A stretch of 64,000 nucleotides of DNA from contig NC_092678.1 of assembly GCF_964355755.1 (NCBI RefSeq), forward strand, positions 3,482,922 through 3,546,921, written 5' to 3'. The notes under the pieces are model-generated. The model worked only from the letters and a program-made list of their open reading frames with translations, was not told the DNA's origin and did not search any database. This DNA is from Antedon mediterranea. Its lineage: Eukaryota; Echinodermata; Crinoidea; Comatulida; Antedonidae. Numbering within the stretch: the stretch's first letter is position 1; the number at the start of each line of letters is the position of its first letter. The position numbers and the translations under genes were made by a program. Below are positions 38,701-49,304 of the stretch, in pieces.

Positions 38701-41700
38701 CTTGCTGTACCACTTCCTGAATATCCAGTTCCACGGTTTTCTGGATATCGTCCAGATCTACCACTGTTTGGATAACCATCACTGCCAGTACTGCGATCAG
38801 GATTTATATTAGTACCCGTTTCACTACTAGGATAATTTCCATTTCCTCCTGTACCACTACCTGGATATCCTCCTTGTTGCGTCCCACCAGATGTAGGATA
38901 GGTTCCTGTACCACTATTTGGATAACCATCACTGCCAGTACCGCGATCTACATTAATACCCGTTTCACTACCAGGATAATTTCCATTTCCTTCTGTACCA
39001 CTACCTGGATATCCTCCTTGTTGCGTCCCACCAGATGTAGGATTGGTTCCTGTACCACTATTTGGATATCCATTACTGCCAGTACCGCGATCGGGATTTA
39101 TATTAATACCTGTTTCACTAACTGGATAATTTCCATTTTCTCCTGTACCACTACCTGGATATTCTCCGGTTCGAGTCCCACCAGAGTTAGGATATGTTCC
39201 ATTTCCATTGTTTTCTGGATATCGTCCAGATCTACCACTGTTTGGATAACCATCACTGCCAGTACTGCGATCAGGATTTATATTAGTACCCGTTTCACTA
39301 CCAGGATAGTTTCCATTTCCTCCTCCTGTACCACTACTTGGATATCCTCCCTGTTGCGTCCCACCTGAGTTAGGATAAGATCCAGTTCCACTGTTTCCGG
39401 GATATCGCCCAGCTGTAGCACTGCCAGGATAAGCATCGCTGCCAGTACCGTGATCTGGATTTACATTGATACCGGTTTCACCACCAGGATAGTTTTCCTT
39501 TCCTCCTGTACCACTACTTGGATATCCTCCTTGTTGCGTCCCATCTGAGTTAGGATAAGTTCCATTTCCACTGTTTCCGGGATATCGCCCAGCTGTACCA
39601 CTGTCAGGATAAGCATCGCTGCTAGTACCGCGATCTGGATTTACATTGGTACCGGTTTCACCACCATGATAGTTTCCATTTCCTCCTGTACCACTACCTG
39701 GATATCCTCCTTGTTGCGTCCCACCTGGTGTAGGATAGGTTCCTGTACCACTGCTTGGATAACGATCACTGCCAGTACCGCGATCTGGATTTACATTAGT
39801 ACCCGTTTCACTACCAGGATAATTTCCATTTCCTTCTGTACCACTACCTGGATATCCTCCGGTTCTCGTCCCACCAGATGTAGGATAAGTTCCAGTTCCA
39901 CTGTCAGGATAAGCATCGCTGCTAGTACCGCGATCTGGATTTACATTGGTACCGGTTTCACCACCATGATAGTTTCCATTTCCTCCTGTACCACTACCTG
40001 GATATCCTCCTTGTTGCGTCCCACCTGGTGTAGGATAGGTTCCTGTACCACTGCTTGGATAACGATCACTGCCAGTACCGCGATCTGGATTTACATTAGT
40101 ACCCGTTTCACTACCAGGATAATTTCCATTTCCTTCTGTACCACTACCTGGATATCCTCCGGTTCTCGTCCCACCAGATGTAGGATAAGTTCCAGTTCCA
40201 CTGTCAGGATAAGCATCGCTGCTAGTACCGCGATCTGGATTTACATTGGTACCGGTTTCACCACCATGATAGTTTCCATTTTCTCTTGTACCACTACCTG
40301 GATATTCTCCGGTTCGAGTCCCACCAGAGTTAGGATATGTTCCATTTCCATTGTTTTCTGGATATCGTCCAGTTGTACCACTGTTAGGATAACCATCACT
40401 GCCAGTACCGCGATCTGGATTTACATTAGTACCACTTTCACTACCAGGATAATTTCCGTTTCTTGCTGTACCGCTTCCTGGATATCTTCCTTGTTGCGTC
40501 CCACCATCAGAGTTAGGATATGATCCAGTTCCACTGTTTTCTGGATCTCCTCTTGGTAGCGACCCTCCAGAGCTAGGGTAAGAATTGCGTCCAGTTGTCG
40601 TACCACTATTTGGGTAAGTGCCTTTATATATCTTATGAATATTACAATCGGTATAGATTCCTCTTTCATGCTCCCTTTCTGAATGTGTTCTCTCGTTATC
40701 AGTTTTGTCAGCACTCTGACGGACTGGTGTGCTGCTATCAGTAGTATAAAAACGGCTTCTACTTGTTGAATATGTTGGTCTATCCCTACTATCCGGATTC
40801 ATGCCTTTACTTCTGTCTGTATAGTACCTCCTTAGAATACCACCGTCTTGATTTCCTCTATTTTCAACAGTGCCATCTACTGGATACAGTCCAGTACCCC
40901 TCTCTTTATTTGTGTTGGTACTAGTACCTCTTTCTGGGTAATATTTTGTTCTTGTGCCATCATTTTTCGGGAGGCTGCTATTTCGTTTGCCACCATTTTG
41001 TGATCCAGGTTCAGGAATATGAGTACCGAAATTGACATTGTCGCTATCTCGGCATAAATGCCAGCCTGGGAATAGATCTAATATAGTACGTCGAATATTT
41101 GAATTGTCAACAGTAGGACTGTCATTGTAAGTTCGTTCTCTTTGCTGTGTATAACCGGGGTTGACGTCTGTTGTTTGTTGTCGGGGGTAACCATCCATGC
41201 CACCAGACGAATAACCAACATTATAACCTTGTCTTTGGTCTGGATACTGGTTGTAATAGTTAGTGCCTGGATACCGATATTGATTTCCAGGATACATACC
41301 GGTGTTATAATATCCACCCGTGTTTGGTGACTGTTGGGGATACCATCCCCTTGGTGCTGATGTATAATATCTATTATTGTAAGAATCGCCATTATTTGCT
41401 GGATATCTCATTTCCCTTCCAGGATACCTTGCAGTGTCAGGTGTTCTTTGGTGAGAATAAAAGTCGTATCCACTAGGATAGGGACCGTAATTTGGTTGTG
41501 CTTCTCTGTATGGATACTGAGTTGTGCCAGGACCTGAATAGAAGCCAGTATTAGGTCCTGCTCTTCTTGGGTAGCCGTTTGCGTCACCTTGTGGGTATAA
41601 GCCAGTCCTACCTTGGGAATACGTTCCGAAGTTGGCTTGATCAGGCTGTGGATATGGTAAGAAACCTATTACTGGATACATGCCACCACTGCTGCTGCTA

Positions 41701-44126
41701 CTACTACTACTACTACTGCTGCTGCTACTACTACTGCTGCTGCTGCTACTACTGCTGCTGCTACCGTCTGCAGAGGTAGTTGTTGAAGTAGAATCTTTTT
41801 CGTTTTTATCACGAGGGACGTTATCACTTTGTGAAGATGATTTGTTTGGATCCTCGACTCCAGTAACTGGTTCTTGACGGAAATTTCTTTCATTTGTCAC
41901 AATCTGATTTCTTCTTTCATTTATATCAGGTAAAATTGGCTCATTTGTATCAGGTAAAATGGGCTCATTTGGATAAGTCTCGTCTCGTTCAGAAGGAATC
42001 TCTTGTTTTGGATTCGAATTGAAATTAGTACCCCTATCAGAATCCGTTGGTTGAAAAGAAGGTTGTTCTTTTCTTCTTGAAGGATCTTCCCGACCAACAT
42101 TTTTTTCATTTCCTTTGTTTGGATTTCCCCGAGTGTTTTCCTTGCCACCATTTCCACTGCGAGTAGGTCCAGGATTTTTCACAGGATTTTGTGGATCACT
42201 TGATGTAGGTCTATCTGTAATGTTTAATATTAAAGAATGATTGAAGATAAATAATTTAAAAGTATTGTACTACTTGTAATAATTTTCCTCGAATTTCATT
42301 CGCTTTTTTGAACAGAAAATACAGATGATACTCTTACTTGGTTTTTGAGCTATGTAGCGTGTTGTCTGCTCTCCGCTGTCGTCATCATTACTATCACCGC
42401 CAGTATTCTGTTTGGCAACTTCGCCATATTTAACTCCTGTCAATATACAATACCAAACATTGTAATTAATGGTATAAATTATGAAAAATAAGGTTTTATA
42501 CTGCATCTATTAATACGCTAGGTGGATAAAAGGATAGTAATAGTAATACCGTACCTCCACTTTCACCACTGTCATCGTCATCACCTTCTGTGTAAGCGAC
42601 GACACCAGTTCCTAAGGAAATACAAACTTCCAAATTAAAGGCTAACCAAACAAGTACACTGTATCATGTATATAAAAGGTAACAATACACAGGCAGACAA
42701 ATAAACATGTAGTAAAAATGAAGAATAAAAGGTAATTGTAATTATTAAAGTTGACGCACCTTTTCTGATTTCACCGCTATCGTCATCATCACCTTCAGCA
42801 AATTCCTGTTGTAATGTTCCTATAGAAATACAAACTTCCAAATTAAAGGCTAACCAAACAAGTACACTGTATCATGTATATAACATGTATACTTATACAA
42901 GATACTAAAGAAGAAGAAATGAAGAATAAAAGGAACTGTGACGCACCTGCTCTGATTTCACCGCTGTCGTCATCATCACCTTCTGTGTTAGTGACGACAC
43001 CATCAGCGAGTTCCTGTTTTAATGCTCCTAACGAAATTATAAAACTAAAGTTTAAACTGGAAAATATAATAATCATTTATATACAAATATTACAAAACAC
43101 AAACTAAACATAGACTTGAAGTTAAAAAATATTTTTAAAAATAAAAGCGAAAATGTACCGGTAGTTATATTATCATTATTAACGCACCTCCAGTTTTGAT
43201 TTCACCGCTATCATCGTCATCACCGTTTGTCAATGCAGCTCCAACACCGCCAATGAGTTCTTGTAGCAGTTCTTTTTCTTTTAAGGAAAGTAAAGTGAAG
43301 TTTATAATAACAGTTTTTATTATTACAGTTGCCTGACAGTGATGTTTTGTGATTTGGATTCTGGCAATTCCATTGTCGAATCATCAACAAAATTTATTTT
43401 ATATTATATTAAAAACTGTAATTAATAATGTATGTACTCATTATTATTTATGTAATCATAATACTATTATGGGATGGTATCGTATTTGTAAAGCGTTTTA
43501 TAATGACAACTGTCTGAAATGACAGTGGACTAATGCTGCATCATCTCCTTTCCTAATAGTCCATTTGTTTCGAACTCATGCAGTTGTATCTTACTTTGTG
43601 CATTTTCCCCGTACTTTAGCTTAATAATACCCCGAATATGTAGATATTGGTTATTGAAACATAACTATTAAAACTGTTTTGTGTTTACCATGTTCTTGAT
43701 TAAGTGCGTCAGGTTCAACTGTACCGCCTACCAATCGTGCGATTACAGATCCAATGCTTCCACCGCCACCACTATCATCATCATCATCATCTAAAGGAAA
43801 CATTTTTTTAACTTTCTTTCTTAAGATTCATTAAGTTTTTTAAACAACCCCACGAAAGAGAAAAAAAAAAGTTTTTTTAAACAAGTACCTCTTTTTTCAA
43901 CTAATTTTAAATATATGTTATTGACGCTCAAAGAGACGCGCACGTTCAAAAGCTGATAAAAACAGCATGACTTTTCTTTGCGTTAACTTGTTGTGTGTGT
44001 GTTATTGACGATAGTTAATATGTAAATGTCTCACTTACCACTTTCATGTCCAACAAGTTCTCTCCATGGCAATGATGTTACCTTCGTTGTAAGAACTACC
44101 AGTATTAATAAACTGCGCATGTGCAT
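23716..44126 (-). CDS. Giant secreted Tyr-Pro repeat protein with three C-terminal Kazal domains (about 6,050 aa)
   Basis: Twelve coding exons: 44126-44039, 43790-43689, 43277-43188, 43027-42947, 42819-42760, 42611-42555, 42436-42338, 42214-25397, 25255-25040, 24846-24640, 24409-24278, 23918-23716. Every junction is phase 1 and the total is 18,153 nt (6,050 residues plus TGA). Residues 1 to about 20 are a signal peptide (MHMRSLLILVVLTTKVTS). Six small exons follow (about residues 30-192), five with a DDDSGE or DDDDSGE core and one with DDDDDDSGGGG. Exon 8 alone encodes 5,606 residues: a charged Asn/Pro region, about 25 Ser in a row (near residue 340), a Tyr-Pro-rich disordered region with two Cys, then about 4,900 residues of Gly/Thr/Ser/Asn/Tyr-Pro repeats without Cys. 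The end has Kazal domains starting CPDNCPLVDDKVCGTDG (P1 Leu), CRDSCPLQSRNSRVCGTDG (P1 Leu) and CVERCPTGNSTSKVCGTDG (P1 Thr), with a Lys/Gln linker exon between the last two. A secreted matrix, mucus or adhesive role is inference. I do not recognise a named homologue. Confidence 0.82.
24053..24096. repeat. 22-bp direct repeat, two copies
   Basis: ATTACCCTTTCCTGTTCGGG plus two bases, twice in direct tandem, in an intron of the giant gene. Confidence 0.8.
28930..32200 (-). repeat. 576-bp (192-residue) higher-order repeat
   Basis: The marker TCTGGATGTCGTCCAGATGT occurs at 28930, 29506, 30082, 30658, 31234 and 31810, an exact 576-bp spacing five times in a row. Each period encodes the same ordered set of four variant modules, including the HPESSGTGTYP and ENPDRGTGGDGYP forms, with only scattered substitutions. 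An outlying marker at 28081 is 849 bp before 28930, which is one period plus 273 bp (91 codons). Confidence 0.9.
31740..36345 (-). repeat. Pair of about 1.3-kb blocks copied 3,303 bp apart
   Basis: Sequence from about 31.74 to 33.03 kb recurs at about 35.04 to 36.34 kb at a constant offset of 3,303 bp (1,101 codons) with few differences. For example, the block starting TGCGTCCCACCTGGTGTAGG at 32221 recurs at 35524. A second, shorter offset of 1,905 bp (635 codons) links about 34.57 and 36.48 kb. These are in-frame segmental duplications within one exon. Confidence 0.8.
39601..40260 (-). repeat. Perfect 300-bp tandem duplication
   Basis: Positions 39601-39960 and 39901-40260 are identical base for base over 360 bp, so a 300-bp (100-codon) unit is present in direct tandem. 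The match ends just after 40260, where the next copy diverges. Identity this complete among otherwise diverged neighbours points to a very recent event or an assembly duplication. Confidence 0.9.
42555..43027 (-). repeat. Tandemly duplicated micro-exon plus intron unit, about 208 bp
   Basis: Exon starts lie at 43027, 42819 and 42611, a constant 208 bp apart. The introns are copied too: the run caaacttccaaattaaaggc, then acaagtacactgtatcatg, appears beside both the 42.6 and 42.8 kb exons. Each exon keeps GAxGDDDDSGE-type coding and phase 1 ends, so each duplication adds about 19-27 residues in frame. Confidence 0.85.
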
Positions 44127-44540
44127 CCCTGTGTGTTAACATTAAAATACTGATAGTTGAAAAGACATTCGGAGTGTTATTACCGCACTCAAACCCGTGC
44201 GTGCGTCCGTGCATATGTACAGCTCATAGTTTACGCGCATGACATTACTACCTGGCCCATTATTATTTTTTAAATATATAGTTTAAATACCGTATTAGGT
44301 AAATTCAGCAATACGTGTTGCGCAAAATTGCGGACCTGTTTTTATAACCGCTAACGCATTACTAACTTAAGACAACGATTGATACCTAATAATAAAAGTA
44401 TTTAAACAAATTAACTTATTTATAACAAGGTTAATATGTTTAACTGCTATAAGTAATATACACCTGCAAAGAATAATTTAATTTTAAAATTGCTATTATT
44501 ATTTTTATTAATAATACTAAATAAATTTAATATCGCTTAC

Positions 44541-44626
44541 CGTGACACTGTGTTCCTTAATTGTGATGGAAGTTGTTGTCGACTTATTTTCTGTTTGACT
44601 AAAAAGTTTACAAACTCCACTTTATA
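44541..44626 (-). promoter_or_regulatory. TATA promoter and non-coding first exon of the giant gene
   Basis: TATAAA on the minus strand at 44626-44621, then about 30 bases to a likely start. The short exon that follows ends in GTGTCACG/GTAAGC at 44541. The ATG exon opens after a matching acceptor (cacacag, ending at 44129), two bases before the ATG at 44126. A second ATG two codons later would give nearly the same signal peptide. Confidence 0.65.
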
Positions 44627-44639
44627 CCCAGCAAGTTGG

Positions 44640-46369
44640 TCTAGGTAATGACGTCATACCTTATAGCCTGGAGGTACTTATTAATAACTTAAATGGATAA
44701 TAATTGTAAGGTCTCTTCATAATCCATTGAATTTAGCCTTATCTTTAAATAAATGTCGGGTTTAATTTTGTCTGGATGTTAAACCCTAGACCACCCCTTT
44801 TTACGTGCGTAAAACGTTACTGATAACTTGTTGTGTTCCTCCCTTTGGGACATGAGTTTGCATTACCTTAGCAATAGCAATCGGCAGACGACCGGGTTTT
44901 TGTACGCGCGTACGTCACAACGTTATCGTTATCGTCCTTTTCTTCATTATTTTGAAGATGAAAGTGTTTAATTGGTGCTACTCTCAGGATGCTTAATCCT
45001 TTGGGAAATTACCCATGATTGATGTAATTTCTTTAACATCATTGGTCAATAAAAACACAGAACATTGTAACCATTTCATTTTGTAATGATTTTTAATCAA
45101 TTAGTCACTGGTTATGGTAGTTGTTAATTATTAATGATGTTACACTACCAAGAGTGCTCAGTGCTGTATCTCCACATTTGAATATATTTGTGATCATGGA
45201 AGGTTATGGTATACGACGTAAATAGCTAATAATAAGAATAACAAATGAAGACATTGATGCTAGTTCTTCCAAGATGATGAGATCGAGCTTACATTTGAGT
45301 TTCGTGCCTTTCCAATGCCTTTTGAATGTGTTGACAGTAATATTTACCAAAGTAATTTTCGTAGTTTACCAGCCCATTTCTTTGATTGGAAAGTAAATAG
45401 ATACTTTTCTGATACATTAACGAAAATTAAATACAAGGTACATGACCTCTGCGCGTTGTTTATAGCGAATATTTATTTGTAAAGAGTATTGTATAATACT
45501 CACAAGGATTAATTTCTTGTATTTTAAACTTAAAAACAATTTGATTAGCAGACACAGACTTTCGTTTAAATTCCTGGATGTAGTTTCAAGAATCGTTTTT
45601 GTCTGGCTAAGGTCATTGATTTGTGATTTTAATTAACGAGTAAAATTGTTTACTTAGGACAACTAGTTTTTAACAAGTATCATAACTTTTTGATTGTTTT
45701 GAAACTTTGTTGAAAAAATAAACAAATTAAATTATAATAAAAAGTACATTGGCAGGTGAACTGCTTACAGATAAAAATCATACAATTTCAGTCACTGCAT
45801 TAGATAGTCGTATGAATCTAGCTGTTATATTCGGCTATACTTTTTGTTTAATTAGCATTATTAGAATATTTCTGTTCAGTAGTAAAAATATGTATCATAA
45901 TTTGAGAATATCTGCAGGGACGGATTTTGACCATAAAAGCTCCACCCCTCACTCCCTTTCTGATGCAAACATAAATAAAACTAACAATAAAGATATTGTT
46001 ATTATTTTTATTATAGACTAATTTCTAACCCATATTCTGATTATTCTTTGCTGTAAAAGTCCTCCAATGTCAACCAGTGTAAAATAAACAAAGTCCAATA
46101 ATAACTTTCTTTCTACAGTAATACTCTAAGTTTAATGTTAGATGGCCTAATTATTATTATTGGTGTTGAAATCGATATTTACAGTACAAGTTATAACTTT
46201 ATAACTTTTTCATAGAAAAAGCAAAATTAGAATTGTATTTTCTGTCCTTGATTTAAACGAATACAAAAAAATTGTTTCGTACAAACAATTAATTTAGAAT
46301 GGTTTGCTTCTACTAATACAATTGGTTCTATAATTAAGAAACTAGAGCATTGCGCTAGAATTTGACTAT
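44640..46369. other. Intergenic stretch, nothing recognised
   Basis: AT-rich sequence between the giant gene's promoter and the next gene upstream. No exon with a domain, signal peptide or clear repeat was found. A 90-codon + frame at 45749-46021 has no supporting feature. Confidence 0.45.
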
Positions 46370-48108
46370 TTAAACGTCTGGTAGTTCAGTTGTGCCAATC
46401 TCTAAGATTTCAACAACAACCACCTCTTCCTCCATCGGTACTTCCGTTGCTTCTTCTTCTTCTATTACTTCCATTGATTCTTCTTCTTCAGGTATTTCCA
46501 CCACAGGTTCTGTTGGACGTTTCTTTTTCTTCGGAATGTCGTCAGGACATCTTCCAGAATGAGCAATCTCTAGTTCCGGAGCGACGCGGCAAGCCCGTCT
46601 TCGAACGGCGCACGCTGTCGTGTAAGTACGTCCGTCTGTCCCACAAACCTTTGACAACTTCGTTCCTGTTTCACATTTTTTCGGACAGTGCTTAACTTCA
46701 ACAACTAAAACACATAATATAACAAACTTTACAAATCCATAGAACAAGAAAAGTCAATCACAACAATTTAAAAACGGGTAATTTTGTCTGACCACCAATT
46801 CCTTAAATTTCGCTCGTTTTCAGTTATGACGTCGAAGGGACAAATGAGTTTAGTTCTGAAGTCATACTCTTCAAGGTAAATTCAAAGTGACTTAGAAGTT
46901 TAAAGTACTTTCATAAGAACAAGCAGTTTCTAAATTTAAACCTTTAGTGTGGTAATTATGTAACAGCAACATGAATAATAGTCCTGCTTCGAGCATATTG
47001 TTAGTTTTAAAATATTTAGATACTAGAATGAAATTTTTGAGTATTAAATACGCGCTTGCTTGTGTGGCGCATAGAGATATTATGTTCACTATAATATCTC
47101 TATGTGTGGAGTCACTTACCTCTGCATTTCCGGTCATGTGCTTTTTCCAGCATAGGCAAATTCATTTTACATTTGCGGCGAAGCAGATGACAGAGATGGC
47201 GATAGTTTCTATGGTCATTTCCACAAATAGGACCGATGCTGGTGGTATTATCTGGACATTTCCTAAGAAGCGATTGGCAATCTAAGTCCATCGGCTCAGC
47301 AGCTAGAATGTATACAATTTGAAACAGTTAATGAATATCATGAAACAAGTAATATTTTGAGTCAAACCATCTTAATTTATTTAAAAAAATATTCATTTTG
47401 AGAATAAATTAGATAATGTAAAAATATGTGTATGTAAACGCGTGGCTCTGCATAAACGGCGTCCCATAATATACGGCATGTCTGCTGCCACCTATAATTC
47501 ATATTGTGACATCGTTTCATTTTAACAACATCTTTATACAGGATTACACAATCAGGTAAAAGAAAACCTGTTTTGCATTGTGGTCCTTTCTTGAATACAA
47601 AAAAATCATGGAAAAAAAGTTTGTTTTGTGGAAAAAAAATGAGATCTGTATCTAGCTTTGAATGAAGTAATTGGTAATTGAATATGTATTTTCAGTTGGT
47701 AGGTTATTCCATATAACTTTGAAGGACGAGTTTATCTTACTAATGGTATAGTAGGGTATTGTTATATTGAATTATATTGTCAATATATATATATGTCAAT
47801 AACATGTAAACTGTATTACTTTAAATGTATGTGTATTGTTTCTGGGGTCTTGAGACAAGAAACTTGATTTCTTCTAGAGAAGACCCCAAATGTTGGCTTA
47901 TTACTATGTTTTCATTTAAATAATGTACACACCTGTATATTATACTGTATAATGCCATTGTTGAACAAATAAATGTTTTTTGAACTTGATCTCATTGACC
48001 ATAAATCATAAAATAACGAATGCCAAATAAGATATAATGAAACTTACCAATACTAATAACAAATGTTACAGATATAAGTAACAGAAGAATATTAGCGAAC
48101 GCCGCCAT
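46370..48108 (-). CDS. Secreted two-Kazal protein with acidic tail (192 aa model)
   Basis: Three exons: 48108-48048, 47302-47120 and 46704-46370, phase 1 joins, 192 residues. Exon 1 is a signal peptide (MAAFANILLLLISVTFVISI). Exon 2 is a Kazal domain of an unusual kind: CQSLLRKCPDNTTSIGPIC, with six residues between the first two Cys and a basic second half (RHLCHLLRRKCK). Exon 3 is a regular short-spaced Kazal domain (CPKKCETGTKLSKVCGTDG, P1 Thr), then KKKKRP and a strongly acidic tail of Glu and Val (EEEESMEVIEEEEATEVP) ending in TAA at 46370. The ATG is one base after an acceptor-like cgacag, so a non-coding first exon is likely. Extracellular. The basic first domain and acidic tail could interact electrostatically; that is speculation. 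Confidence 0.78.
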
Positions 48109-48428
48109 TCTGTCGATAGATACGGAAATAAGTCGAATTAGAATGATTAAAATAATTGTGTAATGTTTTACTATTTATTAAACTAAATTTCCGGTTAAAA
48201 CAATTAATGAATACACAAAGTAATATTTTAATTACGCGATTGTTTGCTATAGTTATTTACTTTTACAAAACAATAACAATGGTTGTAATAAACCATGGGA
48301 AAATAATAATAATAATAATAATAACAATAATAATATTAATAATAATTTGCTTACTGTATCGATTTAAAAATGTATATAACACAGGTAACGGTATTAAAAC
48401 ATGCGCATCATAAAGAAGGTAGTGCAGT

Positions 48429-48640
48429 GGGGCTGTAGCTTGGTGGTTAACGTGCTTGCCTTTCAATCCAGGGTTCATTTCTGACCTAGTGGCAACTCAC
48501 GACTCTTTCAACTCCACTCCCCAAGCCTCAAATGAGACTTAGTTTATAAGCACGATACATTATAAAAGTTTATCTATCCTGTAATTGGCGTGTTTGTGCT
48601 CGCTGTTGGATGCGTATGAAATAACAATAATAATGAAAGA
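48429..48640 (+). mobile_element. tRNA-derived SINE
   Basis: The left part GGGGCTGTAGCTTGGTGGTT is tRNA-like with an A box (TAGCTTGGTGG). GGGTTCATTTC at about 48471 matches a B box, about 30 bases downstream as in a tRNA gene. A non-tRNA body of about 140 bases follows, ending in a simple AATAATAATG tail. The acceptor stem does not pair, so it is not a working tRNA. Confidence 0.65.
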
Positions 48641-48991
48641 ATAAGAAAACCAAAAGGTAAATATATCGAAGACTATGGTATCCGTTACGAAGCGTATCAA
48701 ACTGACGAATTATGTTAAAAGTATAACAAGTAGGATCCTACTTTATTACAGTAGTATTATATATAATTATATAATATCTATATATAATAAAATGAATTGA
48801 AATTACCTTTTATAAGAGAAATATTCAACAATCCAATTAATTACTGTAGAACCACCAGACCTTTAAGATGCCTAAGTCGAGTATGCTCACCCAAAGTTAA
48901 ATTTTCTATTTTAATATCATATTCTTTTCTGCATCATTACACCCAAGTACTTTTGGGTTATTCAAATAGCATGTTAATAACAGTGACGTTT

Positions 48992-49304
48992 GATGGCCTT
49001 TCAATATGACCTTAGGGTAATTTGAGCAACTGCCAAAATTATATATTTTTTTATAATAAAGAAAGGAAATATTAAATACTATTGAAAATGTATACGTAAC
49101 ATTTGTTTACTTAAAAGTCAGGCTAGAGCCAGTATATACGGATTTGTCCCTCTAGATTAGTATAGGCCTACTGTAGGCCTATGTTGATGGCCTTTCAATA
49201 TGACCTTAGGATAATTTGAGCAACTGCCCCAAAATTATATATTTTTTTATAATAAGAAAGGAAATATTAAATACTATTGAAAATGTATACGTAACATTTG
49301 TTAC
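48992..49304. repeat. Direct duplication, 194 bp apart
   Basis: GATGGCCTTTCAATATGACC and the next 95 bases (through GTATACGTAACATTTGTT) occur at 48992-49104 and again at 49186-49304 with only a few differences. Confidence 0.85.

Larger units (their letters stand above)
25950..40625 (-). repeat. Coding tandem repeat array of the giant gene (Tyr-Pro modules)
   Basis: The basic motif is 10-15 residues ending in Tyr-Pro: GTYPTSGGTRTG, GYPGSGTGGNG, NYPGSETGTNVNP, DRGTGSDGYPNSG. Four or five such motifs make a module of about 50 residues (about 150 bp), repeated roughly a hundred times. The N-terminal part (about 40.6-37.3 kb) is more varied; the middle and C-terminal parts are more uniform and show higher-order periods. 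Changes between copies are substitutions or whole-codon indels, so the frame holds throughout. Composition is Gly, Thr, Ser, Asn, Pro, Tyr with few hydrophobics and no Cys, which predicts an extended, disordered, possibly glycosylated chain. Confidence 0.9.
25397..42214 (-). other. Single 16,818-bp coding exon of the giant gene
   Basis: The acceptor is tacag at 42216-42215; the donor is GGGG/GTAACT at 25397/25396. Between them there are 5,606 codons with no stop. Past the donor the frame runs on about 40 codons into hydrophobic, repeat-free sequence, as expected for intron. Regions in protein order: charged Asn/Pro/Glu segment (42214 to about 41780), poly-Ser encoded by mixed AGC/AGT (about 41765-41690), Tyr-Pro/Gly-rich segment without strict repeats (about 41690-40640), tandem array (about 40625-25950), then a shorter degenerate Asn/Pro/Gly tail (about 25950-25397). 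Confidence 0.85.

Noticed and set aside
41567-41877. Leu- and Cys/Tyr-rich + strand frames at the poly-Ser tract
   Set aside because: They are antisense readings of the AGC/AGT serine repeat.
48429-48500. tRNA gene
   Set aside because: A and B boxes are present but the acceptor stem does not pair and a SINE body with an AAT-rich tail follows.
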